64,000 nucleotides of DNA from Ganoderma boninense. Taxonomy: Eukaryota; Basidiomycota; Agaricomycetes; Polyporales; Polyporaceae. A model generated the notes under the pieces. That model saw only the letters and a list, made by a program, of their open reading frames with translations. It made no database searches and was not told the origin of the DNA. The stretch lies in NCBI GenBank assembly GCA_002900995.3, contig CM035304.1, positions 6,526,134-6,590,133 on the forward strand, read 5' to 3'. Shown here one piece after another: positions 44,943 to 57,900 of the stretch. A program made the translations under genes and the position numbers. Each line of letters begins with the position of its first letter. Within the stretch, counting starts at the first letter, position 1.

Positions 44943-47900
44943 AATAGTATTAAATATGTAAATATTATGTATTTAATATAGCATTGTAAACCACGGTTAA
45001 ACTGCGGTTTCAAGTGTTCTATTGTACCCTTGATCCGGAGCCGCAGTTAACTGCACCGCGGTTAACAGTAAACCGCGGCTCGTATAACTGCAGCTCAAAT
45101 TGCGGCTCGGTTAATTGTTAACCGCAGTGTTAACTGTAACCGTGTTCAGCCTTACTTCATCCGCTCTGCTGCCAGGGTTAAGGCTGAGGTCGCATCCTCC
45201 CTTGCCTGCCGCAACTCCTCTCTTCGTTCATCCGCCGTAGGCACCGTGGTGGATAGCATTGGAACGTGGAACTGAGGTTCATAGCCGTACATGAGGTAAA
45301 ACGGCGAGTACCCTGTGGATGAATGTACGCGCGAGTTGAAGCAGTACTCTGCTGTTGGTAGCCACTTGACCCAATCGTCGCGGCGCCTTGAGCAGTACAT
45401 CCGTAGGTACGCCTCTATCTCCTGGTTCCATCGCTCCGACTGTCCATCCGTCTGTGGGTGGTAGGCTGTGGATAACGCACTTTCTATGTCGAGGCCTTTA
45501 AGGATTGCACGGAAGAGCTTGCTAGAGAACTGGGGCCCCCGATCAGAGATGATCTTTCGCGGGAGTCCATGTAGACGGAACCATTCTCTAATGAAGTTGT
45601 CTGCAGTCCCTTCCGTGTCGATCTCCTCGGTGCATGGAATAAGGTGAATCATCTTTCCATGCCGATCAGCGATAAGCTGGAGCGCGTTGTATCCGTCCAC
45701 CTCCGGCAGTCCAGTGATAAAGTCACAGGTAACTACTTGGCCTGGGCCGTCCGGGATCTCGTTGGGTTGAAGGGGACCGTGTGGCTTCGCATGTGAAGTC
45801 TTGCCACGGCGACAAGTGTCGCAGGTCTCGACATAATCCTTAATGAACTTTGCCATGCCCGGCCACCAGTAGTTCCGTGTAACCAACTCCACCGTCTTTG
45901 CCTGGCCAGGGTGTCCAGCAGGCGGGAGGTCGTGGTGAATGCGCACTATCTCTGCTCGGAGCGCGTCGTCTTTGGGGACATAAACTCGGCCGCGGTAGAG
46001 CAGCAGGCCTTGTTCTGTGTTCCAGTCCACCAAATCGTTCTGTAGACGTGCTGGCCCTAGCTTATCGAGCTTGCTGAGTGCCTCCGCGACCTCCTGCTCA
46101 CGCTCCCCACATTCTCGAATGCGGCGGAGCAGTGCCTTCTCTGGTACCACTGACATGTGCCCTCTCTTGGCTGCCAGTACTCGGAAGCGATCGGGTTGCA
46201 ACATGACTCGGTTCAGGTTGTCATCGGCGTCATCCTTCTGGTGATCAGGCCTGCGCGACAGTGCATCTGCCCTACCGTTGGAGGTGCCTGGCTTGTGTGC
46301 AATGACAAAGTCGAACCGCGACAGATAGAGAGCCCAACGTGCCTGCCTGCGTGTAAGGTTTTGTGCGGCCTTCCAGTACTCGAGGTTTTTGTGGTCCGAC
46401 TGGATCTCGAACACACTGGGAAGACCCTCGAGGTAGTGGCGCCAGGCCTGCAGGGCACGGATGATAGCGAGCATCTCCTTGTCATAGATCTCGTAGTTGC
46501 GTTCCGCATCGCTCATTGACTCGGAGTGGAAAGCCACAGGGTGCCATTTGCCGTCCTCCCCCTCCTGAGACAGAACCGCACCGGTAGCGTACCCGGATGC
46601 ATCGACTTCAATGCGGGTTTTGCGGTCTGGGTCATACATGCTCAGGACAGGGCTTTCAGTGAAACGACGTTTGAGCTCATCGAATGCTGACTGCTCTTTG
46701 GCACCCCATTGCCAGGGAGCATTACCCGTGAGACGGTCAAGGGGTTTGCATACTGTGCTGAAGTCCTTAATGAACCGCCTGTAGAAATTCGCGAAACCGC
46801 GGAACTTCCGTACGTCTGAGGCGTTCTGAGGGACGGGCCATTCTGCGATACCCCTGACCTTCACTGGGTCCATCTCCACACAGTTCTCCGAGACGAGCAC
46901 ACCTAGGTACTCAACCTTTGGCTGTTCGAATTCGCACTTCTCTGGCTTGCAGAACAGGTCGTGCTCTGCCAGACGCTTCAGGACCTCACGCACCAATGTG
47001 CGGTGTTCCTCGATGTCGTTGGTGAATATGAGGATGTCGTCGAGGTAGATAGTGATTTTGCCGAGTATGATGAGGTCCTTGAAGATGTCGTTCATGAGCG
47101 CAGAGAATGTACTGGGCGAGTTAGCCAGTCCGAAGTACATCACGTTCGGTTCGAACAGTCCGCGATTGGTAACAAAGGCAGCCTTCCATTCATCACCGGT
47201 CTTAATCCGCACATTGTTGTACCCCCAACGGATGTCAAGCTTGGTAAAGTACTTGGCCCTCTTGAGTCGATCCATCAAGTCTGACACCAACGGTAGTGGG
47301 TATCGGTTCTTAATGGTGATGTCGTTCAATCGCCGGTAGTCCTGTACAGGACGTAGGCTGCCGTCCTTCTTTTTAACGAAGAAGAACGGTGATGACATCG
47401 GTGACTTCGACTCTTGAATATAACCTTTGGCCAAGTTCTCACTAAGGAACTTGTCAAGCTCGACCTGCTCGCTGGGAGACAGGGGGTACACCTTGGAATG
47501 GAACATCCTAGCATCTGGTACGAGTTCTATAGCGTGGTCATAGGGTCCGTGCTCGGGTAGACGTTCGGACGCCTCTTTCGAGAACACACGCAGATACTCG
47601 TGGTACTGGTGAGGTACAATCTCTTCGACAGGACGGACTTCCTTCTTCTGGTACTCTTGTTCAGCGAGCTGTTGAGAGTACGTGTAGCTCGCCGACACAA
47701 AGATCTTAGGGGTACCTCGAAGTCGTCGTCCATCTTCCAGTGCATTGAGAAGAGACTCCTCAGTGCCATCCCATTCCGGCAGAAAACCTGGTGGTGGAGG
47801 TCTATCTTCCTCCTCCTCCTCAACCATTACGGCCGTGCATATCCTACCCCTCATCTTTGCCTTCCGCACCCGTCGAGAACCATTGCGCGCCGTAAGCCGT

Positions 47901-48426
47901 ACCTCCGTATCACGCGCTTTGGTCTCAACAGGTTTGGATGCCTTCCGATGAGCCGGACATGCCTCTGGACATCTCGATAGGCGCAGCGAGCCACGTTCCC
48001 AATCTACTTCAGGGTTGTGCTCGCGCAGCCAGTCCAGGCCAATGATCACATCCTCTTCTCCTATGTCTGTCACTACAAACACCACTTTCTCCTGGTGGTC
48101 TCCAATCGCCATATCCAACACGGCGACCTCCGTGATCGTTCCATCACGGTTCTCAGTACCGTCTATGTTGTACAGAGGAATTGGCCTTGCCAACTTCCTC
48201 GTCGTAACCTGGTTCTTCTCTACGAACCGTCTATGTAAAAACTTAGTAGTAGCTCCACTATCTACCATTGCTACTATGTCCTTATGTCGCTGCTTGCCGA
48301 TTAACCGTACCGGTATATGAAAGTGTTGACCACTGTGATTTACTTCATATACAAACGCGGAACTCAGTACAGAAAATCGACTATTACTACAAGAGCCGGC
48401 ACGCGCAGCGTCCAGTGCGGCTCTAA

Positions 48427-49857
48427 TCAGAAACCCTCCTTCTTCTCAGCGGTTGTAAGGGCCGCGATCTTCTCCTCCATTGCCTTGAGCTGGGCCTGAA
48501 GAGCCGCTACTTCCGTGGTTGCAGTGGACGAGGAAGCAGCTTGCTGACTCTTTAGCCGCGGGCAGTCATACTTGCGATGTCCGGGCTGGCCACAGATGTA
48601 GCAGTTTCCTGAGAACGGCTTCTTCCCAGTAGCAGCCGCCTTCTCCCCCTTCTTCTTCCATCCAAACGACTTCGGCCGTTCTTCCTCTCTGGTGACGAGG
48701 GCCTGGTCGAGCGACAGCGCCACCTTCTGGATTTTGGTGAGGTCCGAGATGTCGTGAGCACTGGTGGCGAGGACGTCCCGGAGCCTGGGAGGCAGGCCAG
48801 AGCGGTAGCGTTCGCGTCTGTCCTCGTCGCCGAAGCCGGTCCGCGCTGCAGCTGCATTGAACTGCGCCGTGTACTCCTGGACGGTGCCAACCTTGCGATA
48901 TGCCTTGCAAAGCTTGACAAGTTCGGCGATGGCAGCCTCCTTGTCGTCAGCTGCGCAGAAGTGATCCTTGAAGGCCGTGCTGAACGCGCCATAGTCTGCC
49001 CAAGGACTAGTTCCACCGGCGAGCTTTACAATGTGGGGGCCAGCCCAGGCTGCTGCCCCTTCCGTGAGCTTGCTGAGGATGGTCATCCATATGACGTCGC
49101 TAGGCGCGCCAACCGCTACCGTCGTAAGGGTGTTGTAGTAGATCTGAGCGGCGGACACAAAGCGGAGACCATCCTGTGCGGATTTTCCATCGTATTCACG
49201 TGGGGCGATCTGGGAGAGGAGCTTGGAGGTGTCGAACGGTGGAGCGGGGGCAGGGGTAGTCATGGCGGGTGTGGACGCTCGACTGGATGCAGCTGATGAA
49301 GAGGATGAGGGTTGTGGAGTGTTGAGGCTGATGGTCTCTTGCTTGGGTTCCTTCTTTACTTCCGGCTTTTTCTCTGCCTTTGGGAGTTTAGAAGTTGAAG
49401 CAATGGGGGTTGCGGGAGTCGAGGTTCGTCGCTGTCCAAGACGCTCTGTAACGAGTTCAAGAGTCTTGTCGAGGATGGGAGACCCTGTTGATCGTGCAGG
49501 ACTGGGGATTCGACTTTGGACACGACTCTGGGGTTGTGAGGTAGGGCGTGAGGCAGGGCGGGATGAGGGATTCCTGGATGCGATGAGGGCAGCTTGGCGA
49601 GCTGGGGGTCGGCTTGGATCTCGAGGTGCAGGTGCTGGTGGGTTTGCGATCTTCGCACGGATTAGGACTTCCTGTTCTTTGGTGGTGAGGAGTCTAGGGG
49701 CGATGCCTTCGCGAGTTTCAGGAGTATCGTTGAATGTGTGTGATCGGTGGGGGCACGGTTGCTCCTCGCAGTAGTACCAGGCTTGCTTATCTTCGTCCCA
49801 GTACTCGTCCTGTACTGCAGTGGGGTGAAATATGTGTCCCCAGGCTTGGCAAGCCAC
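48427..49857 (-). CDS. gag: Gypsy gag with CCHC zinc knuckle
   Basis: The frame is open from just after a stop at about 49880 to TGA at 48427-48429. The N-terminal part is ACQAWGHIFHPTAVQDEYWD, followed by a Ser/Pro-rich linker. The capsid-like region (FDTSKLLSQIAPREYDGKSA, YGAFSTAFKDHFCAADDKEA) and the zinc knuckle CYICGQPGHRKYDC come next, and a short coiled coil ends AMEEKIAALTTAEKKEGF. No ATG occurs in the frame before codon ~199, nor anywhere upstream in the leader. The GTG at 49857, in the favourable context AACGTGG, is the likeliest start. Confidence 0.88.
   Translation of the reverse strand: MACQAWGHIFHPTAVQDEYWDEDKQAWYYCEEQPCPHRSHTFNDTPETREGIAPRLLTTKEQEVLIRAKIANPPAPAPRDPSRPPARQAALIASRNPSSRPASRPTSQPQSRVQSRIPSPARSTGSPILDKTLELVTERLGQRRTSTPATPIASTSKLPKAEKKPEVKKEPKQETISLNTPQPSSSSSAASSRASTPAMTTPAPAPPFDTSKLLSQIAPREYDGKSAQDGLRFVSAAQIYYNTLTTVAVGAPSDVIWMTILSKLTEGAAAWAGPHIVKLAGGTSPWADYGAFSTAFKDHFCAADDKEAAIAELVKLCKAYRKVGTVQEYTAQFNAAAARTGFGDEDRRERYRSGLPPRLRDVLATSAHDISDLTKIQKVALSLDQALVTREEERPKSFGWKKKGEKAAATGKKPFSGNCYICGQPGHRKYDCPRLKSQQAASSSTATTEVAALQAQLKAMEEKIAALTTAEKKEGF
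48430..48436 (-). promoter_or_regulatory. -1 ribosomal frameshift slippery site at the gag-pol junction
   Basis: In element orientation the last gag codons are GAG GGT TTC TGA. GGGTTTC has the X XXY YYZ form for -1 slippage, and the pol frame is exactly -1 and open across this point (GFLIRAALDAARAGS). No stem or pseudoknot was modelled downstream. Confidence 0.75.
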
Positions 49858-50232
49858 GTTGAATCTCGCTTCCTTATCCTAGGAATGAAACGGCAGGTGC
49901 ACGATCCAACACTGTCTGCTCAGCCTCCTCGGCCTATTGCTGTGTCTTAGCCCAAGGGACACGGGCCCAAGGGTGTTCTGCCTTGGCTTTGTTTCGCCGC
50001 CTTTCTCTAGCCTCCCACGCCGTGAGGCGGACCACTTCTGTCAGTACCGGGGTCTCGTGTTAGGAGCTTTCCGCGTACTGTACCACTAAGAGTGGCAAGC
50101 CTCAGGTTGCGCCGAGACCACGTCCGATGGTGTGACTAGAGCACGCACTACGCTAGGCCAACACAGAGGATCTAAGTGCGTACCGTACGAGAGGGAGAGA
50201 GTGTGGATGGAGTACGCCGGTGCTCGTGTAGA

Positions 50233-50243
50233 AGTTTCGACCT
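50233..50243 (-). promoter_or_regulatory. self-priming primer-binding site
   Basis: AGGTCGAAACT begins two bases after the 5' LTR on the minus strand. It is the exact reverse complement of 11 bases in the LTR at 50420-50430, the expected 5' end of the transcript. No CCA-tRNA complement (TGG start) is present. Confidence 0.8.
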
Positions 50244-50245
50244 AA

Positions 50246-52143
<1,898 letters not shown>

Positions 52144-54350
52144 ATGCCCGAGTTGGACATTCTGCATGGACTCGAGCATCAAATCAACCGTGCTGTGCGG
52201 GAGTGGGAGTCCCGTTTCCGATTACCTTTCAATGGTGAGTTCTGTTTCACGCATTTTCAGCATGCGCTGCTTATAGGATTTGTTAGTGAACCCCATAATT
52301 TTTCCTCGGTGTTTCACTGTCGGCACTGAGCAGAAGCCATACAGTACTTGCACTGTAGACCAACGCCCCGTCTTTGTCGATCCAGTCAGCTTCATACCTC
52401 CACTCACCAACTGGGCCGTTCCTGTCGAAGACGTGGATTTGCGACGGGCCAAGGGTCAACCTTTTCAATCTTTACTCGGGTCTCTTGCGGGAGGAAAGCT
52501 GCTGGTCAGGGCTAGGGGGAAGGAACTGGTTATCGCGGCCGGACAGGTGAGTCTTTGCACCGGTTGATGCACGTTCGTTTTGCTGATGTTGGTCGAAACC
52601 TAAGTACGCGTTCCGCTTTCATTTTGGTTTAGAAGGTATTATTGCCCTTGTCGACACGACCTCGTTTTGGGCGTTGGTCTCCCATGACTGTCCAGGCAAA
52701 AATAAGGACGGCGAGAAGAGCGAGATCATGCGGTCTTTTGTTGTTCCCCTCGCTCTGACGACCCCAGATGCCAGAGAACTCAAGCATGAGCAGACAGTCA
52801 ACATTTTTGCAGCTTTTGTTGGCCCTAAGGATACTTTCATTATTACCGACCATTCACGGCTAGTACGAATGCACATCATGGTCCTTCGTCGTGGCTTTAC
52901 CCTAGACGACCTCCAGCCAGGGTCGGAGGTATGTCTGTTTTGGCTGTGCTGTTGTGATGTGTTAAAGCTTGAGTTCCACTAGATGTGGCCCTTGTTATGG
53001 TCAGCGAACCACGGACCAGATTGGATTTTTGAACGAGCATGTGCAGAAAGTGCCCTTGAAGCTTGGCGGGACTCCGTGATTGGTAGCGACGTAAGTCCTT
53101 ACGGCAGATTTTTGTCTTACAGGTCCTAAATGACAACATACAAATAGAGTCGTTCTCGAGGCAGCATGGACAATTTTCTACGTCAACACAACTCAGAGGC
53201 TGACATAGCTCGATTGAAAGCTACTGCATCTCGACGATCGAAGGCTCCTCACGTCGTCGCCCGTCGTCCTATTCCTATGACCGAGACAATAATTCACGTT
53301 CTCACCGAAAGGCAAGACATCTTCAACGGGTATGGCCAGCATACCGCTTCCGACATCTTGCACGATCTTTTTGTATGGCCAGGAATGCCTGCAGAAGAGG
53401 TGTGCAAAAATGATGAGCTCTTTCTCTCTCTCAAGAACCGGCTGCACACGTATGCGACTCAGTTCGTGTCTGACATCTACCACGAGCGCTGCCTTTCCGT
53501 TCCGAATGGTCCTGCTTTCGCATTCAATTACAAGAGCGACACAAACTACATCAACCAATATCTTACCGTATATCGCAAGTCTTCGGTTCGTATCTATCGT
53601 GACCAGTACAACGCGATGGTTAGAAAGGGTTTGTTTAACTCGGAACATACCATTGGTTAGTTTACCATCAGCACATCCTTTAGCGTGCCGATGTTAGTGC
53701 TTACCGTAATGTGATACAGGGGCCCCTTACCATTGTCAAGATGATGAGCTCATCGACGTCAAATACAGAGAAGTTCCTGTTTTTGTTTACAAAACAGATG
53801 AGGTCGTCTGGTACAGCGCTATCAAGGCAAGACGACCCCGACATTGGCGCTCCCTTCCAGGGCCAGTAAGCCCCTTTTATCTGTTTCGCTGTGTTTTCGT
53901 GCTACCAATACGGTGGATGCTAATAGTAGTTTACAGTTCCTTGCAACCGACAATGTTTTACATGCGGGTATGAAGACAACTATAGGGCCCGCCTCGTTTT
54001 ACCTGTACAAGCTCAATCAGTATGATCCAAAGGGTCGTGGAAAGCCAGGTCGGAAGAAAAAGGTGTGCTGCGCTACATGCCATCATGATCCAAAATGTCA
54101 ATCTCACAGCTCGGTTCTACTTCACTGTTTACTTACACTACTAGATTTCTAATGGGCGGCGAGGGCGTCCTGCTCATGAGCCCCGCATTGGCGATCTTAG
54201 GCGCCGTGATGCTCGCAAGCGAGACCAGTTGGCTACAACGTCCCTGTCGATACAATCCCAAGCAAAGCGCAGGAAAATCTCCAGTCGTACGATGCCTGTA
54301 GCTCCATCTGATCGCGTAACACGTAGTGCGGCACTTCGTATTTTGCAATA
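52144..54350 (+). CDS. unrecognised multi-exon gene with AT-hook-like C-terminus
   Basis: MPELDILHGLEHQINRAVRE opens the gene. Exons with GT-AG junctions follow in phase: VDQRPVFVDPVSFIPPLTNW; GIIALVDTTSFWALVSHDCP and FAAFVGPKDTFIITDHSRLV; NHGPDWIFERACAESALEAW; MDNFLRQHNSEADIARLKAT and SDILHDLFVWPGMPAEEVCK; APYHCQDDELIDVKYREVPV; and FLATDNVLHAGMKTTIGPAS. The end is basic, with KGRGKPGRKKK and an AT-hook core NGRRGRPAHE, then RSAALRILQ and TAG at 54348-54350. It probably binds DNA in the nucleus. The family was not recognised. It lies directly upstream of the Helitron on the same strand and may be an accessory or captured gene. I saw no inactivating change. Confidence 0.6.
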
Positions 54351-54830
54351 GTCATTTATCACCACAATGGTCACTGGTTTTTGTGCTGCTGTGTAGTCAG
54401 AGAGCGAGATGAGTGTCTATTACCACACCCCGAGTGTTGACGGCGTGAGGCTCCTCCTGCAAATGATGCCTAGCCCACCACCGGCCGTCGTCGCGATGTT
54501 GGTGTACCTCACAGGGGCCTTTTTACTCTCACTCTTGCTGTCTTTGAGGAGCGGAACGTGTGCTTGGACGCGAATAATATGTAAACTCGAAAATGGAGCA
54601 GCTAGTGACAATATGTCACAACAGTCACCCTGCAGGTGGCAATTGTCGTCACACAAGGCGTGATGAGTAATGTAAGCCGCGGAACAGCCCAGATCACCAC
54701 TTGTACCAGTTCTGGCCATGCAAAAAAAAACTACAATGGTTGATCTCAATAGTTTTTAAGGTTGTTTACACATCTGAATCGTTGGGAGAGGAGCCTTTGG
54801 GCAGTTTGTCACGCGGTGTGACTAGCGCGC
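54351..54830. other. spacer before the Helitron ORF
   Basis: No gene seen. It includes an A9 run near 54722 and the motif GCGTGATGAGTAATGTAAGC at 54658-54677, shared with about 41990. Confidence 0.5.
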
Positions 54831-54933
54831 GCGGATGAAGACGAATCGCGCACGGATGAAGACGAATCGCGCACGGATGAAGACGAATCGCGCACGGATG
54901 AAGACGAATCGCGCACGGATGAAGACGAATCGG
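54831..54933 (+). repeat. 21-bp tandem repeat, five units
   Basis: Units of GATGAAGACGAATCGCGCACG keep one frame open and encode MKTNRAR repeats. They may belong to the promoter of the Helitron gene rather than its protein. Confidence 0.9.
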
Positions 54934-57900
54934 AAACCCGCGTGGTCGGCCTTTTCTGTTTTTGTCAGCTCCGTTGTTTCCACCTCCATACACCCACTCG
55001 TCGCGCCTTCGACTTATATACAGCCCCTTCGTGTGGCTCTACTCACCCCAACCCTGTCCCTCCCCCCCGCTGTTTGCTTAGTGAGTCCGATTTTTGCAGT
55101 TCAAATTACAAATAGGGTACTGACTGTGTGGCAGCCACGTCCAAACATGCCCGTTGGGTTATCGAGTCTGCATTTTGAGCGTCATTGTGAACGGGATCGC
55201 GGGAAAGGTTCGCCGTCGCATTTTCCTTACTCTTCCATTCGTTTTCTGAGACCAGGTCGTACAGCGCCCTATCCTATCTCGCGATCCACACCACGCAGGG
55301 TGCTCGAATTGTTCAGTGTCGTTCGCGGCTCGCTCCCTTCTGGAGAGTTTGAAGCGCGTTTAGTCAAGGCTGTCCCGCTGGACGACGTTGAGTCGTCATG
55401 CGCAGCTGACCCGTGTTACGTGGCCTTGTCGGGTCCGCTGTCTTTGTTGACAGAACATTCAAGTCCCGTGTCTTTGTTGCGTTCCCTTGCGCGTATGCAC
55501 TTCATTTCCGTGCCGCGTGACTCGCGCAGCGGGCAAGCTTTGCTGAAGCTGTTGCGTACGCACGTTTGTCAGAAAGAATGTGTACCGACTGTTTACATGT
55601 TTTCGATCCGATTGTGTGGTTCGCCCTCCAAGGGCGGTGGTGCTGAAGTCGCCCCTCCTCCTCCTCCTCCTGCCTTTCCCCCTTCAGCTTGCACTGACTT
55701 GTTGCTGGCTCGAATTGCCCGCGAATGGTGTCGTGAGACTAGTAAGGCAGTTGTGGAGGAGCACCCATGCTCAGTCTGCGCGCGTTTGACATGTGTGCAG
55801 GATTTGAAGTCGTATGGGCTTGCCGATCTGGATTTGACACCATTGGAACGCCCTGGTGAAATGGTGACTCGCAAGGAACGGGTTAGCTCCGTTTGTCCAA
55901 TCGTTGAAGAGGATGGTCCGGTCTTGCTTGATGATTCTATCCGGATGGTAGACGGACGGCTGTCTATCGATGTTTGTACATCGTGTGCAAAGTCTTTGGT
56001 GAAACACAAGTTGCCCAGGCATTCTCTTGCCAACGGGAGGTGGGTCAGTTCGTGCCCGGAGGTCCTGCAGGGACTGACCTATGTCGAGCAACTCGTCATC
56101 GCGCGTTTCCGACACAGTTTTTGTGTCGCTCAAGTTGCCATGGGACAACACTACCTGTCTGCTAACGTGGTCGTATTTGGACAACCTGTCACTCGGGCCT
56201 ATTCGCTTCTACCTCCGCCTCGCCGGGACATCGAAGAGGTGTTGGCCATCTTGTTTGTGGGGTCCGCGAAGCCAACGGACGCCGACATGAAAAGAACTCC
56301 CTTTTTGTTGCGACACTCCGTGGTCGTTCGCTCGCTCGAATGGCTTATTATCAACAGCTACGCTTACGAGGACGTCGTTTTTTCGCCGGACAATCTTTGC
56401 GAATATCCTGTCGACCTCCCACCCGTCGCAGTGTTGCATCGAAAGGCTGGAAAGGAAGGTCCAGCTGAAGGAGTTGCCGCGTATGAATCATTGCCTGACC
56501 GAGGTGTGGAGGCGGGTGACTGCGCTTTCATTGTTCACAGTCTTGCGGGTCAGGATCTTGTCGACATGCCTTATGAGGCAAAAATTGTGCACGCCTTGGC
56601 CTACCTAGAATCTGGCTCGTCAGTTATGGCATATGGTCACGATCGGACGCCCGAATCGATTTACCATAATCCAGGCCTCTATCCTGGGATATTTCCTTGG
56701 TTGTACCCTTACGGTTTGGGTGGGTTTGAGAATGACTGGATTGTCGCTCGCCTGGATCACATTGCCCACATTCGCGCCAATTTGCTGTACAGTGATCGAA
56801 GATTTCAGACGGACCGGTGTTTTCCGTTCATTGTTTTCAATCAACGGCAGATTCGTTCGAGTGCGCAAGGAGGCTATCTGTCGACAACTAGAGGTTACTT
56901 CAACACAGTCGCTGACAAGATTCTGAATTTGGATCGGGCGACTCTTGACAGCATCGTCGACCGAGCAGCTGCGGGTGAGCACGTTAGGCCCCAGACTGCT
57001 CAGGAACATGTGTGTTTTGACTTGATTTCCATTGTAGATCGGGTGGCTGGTCATGTAGACAGTTCCGCCACCAATCACAAATATCAGCGGAACGAAATTC
57101 GGTCTCTGATATATCAGAAGGGCGCTCCGGTGTTCTTTGTCACATTTGCTCCAGCCGATTTTAAAAACCCCTTGTGTCTATTTTTTTGTGGCGAGGAGAT
57201 TGACTTGGATGAATACGCACCAAGTTTGAGATCTGCGGATGACAGGCTTCGCGTGATCGCCAACAATCCTGTGGGCGCAGCGCGTTTTTTTGACACCATC
57301 GTCAGAGCATTCATAAAAGTGGTTTTGGGTAGCGGGAGTGGCCACGACGGGCTGTTTGGACCCACTGAAGCATATTATGGTACGGTCGAGTCCCAAGCGA
57401 GGCTTACCTTGCACTTGCATATGCTTATTTGGATTACAGGAGCTGTGACCCCACAGGAGTTGCGGGATCGGATTCGGGCCGATAAAACCTTTGAAGCTCG
57501 GATTCTGGATTGGTTAGAAAGTACCCACACTGGGAATTTTAGTGTGTTCGACGACTCAGAGCTAGCTCTCCGCCTTGACGAGGAGTACGTTGATGATCGG
57601 TGGGGGACACCCCAAATTCGGACTCGATTGAAACGCAGTGTTCGCGACCCCACTACGACGCTACCCCGGCCCCCGCCACCCCCGGGTGCCGATGGCAAAG
57701 CGTTAGAGGCCTGGATCCGAGATATGAAAACCGAGGCAGACAAAATCGTGTTCGTATCAAATCGTCACGACAAACAGCATGGCAAGGGTTGTTGGCAAGG
57801 TAAGCCTGGTTACTGTAGGGCCCGTTTTCCCCGGGAACCTTGCGAACACATGCAAGTAGACCAAATGAGTGGAGCTATTCGCTTCGCCAAAAGAGATATA

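Larger units (their letters stand above)
44470..45154. mobile_element. 685-bp hAT-like non-autonomous element nested in pol
   Basis: The target duplication CTTCATCC (8 bp, exact) lies at 44462-44469 and 45155-45162. The ends are inverted repeats: TAAGGCTGAACACGG on the left and CCGTGTTCAGCCTTA on the right. An 8-bp duplication is typical of hAT transposons. Both ends are packed with variants of AACCGCGGCTCAA and its complement, as expected for subterminal transposase-binding sites. No transposase is encoded. The middle holds two tRNA-like modules and a GATAA tract. Confidence 0.85.
43961..48426 (-). pseudogene. pol: Gypsy pol: protease, RT, RNase H, integrase, chromodomain; split by a nested insertion
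   Basis: The pol frame is -1 to gag and open from the gag end. Protease: MVDSGATTKFLHRR near 48268. RT: RRLNDITIKNRYPLPLVSDL, and the catalytic YLDD in TIYLDDILIF. RNase H: KTRIEVDASGYATGAVLSQE and SDHKNLEYWK. Integrase: the HHCC zinc finger (HHDLPPAGHPGQAK to CDTCRRGK), then the catalytic core with CDFITGLP, SDRGPQFSS and STAYHPQTDGQSERWNQ. At 45154 the frame runs into a nested element and stops (AERMK, then TAA). Beyond it, from 44469, the frame resumes at [20 protein letters not shown], with a chromodomain ([27 protein letters not shown]) and a stop at 43961. Insert plus one target copy is 693 bp, so excision would restore the frame. This copy cannot make intact pol. Confidence 0.93.
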
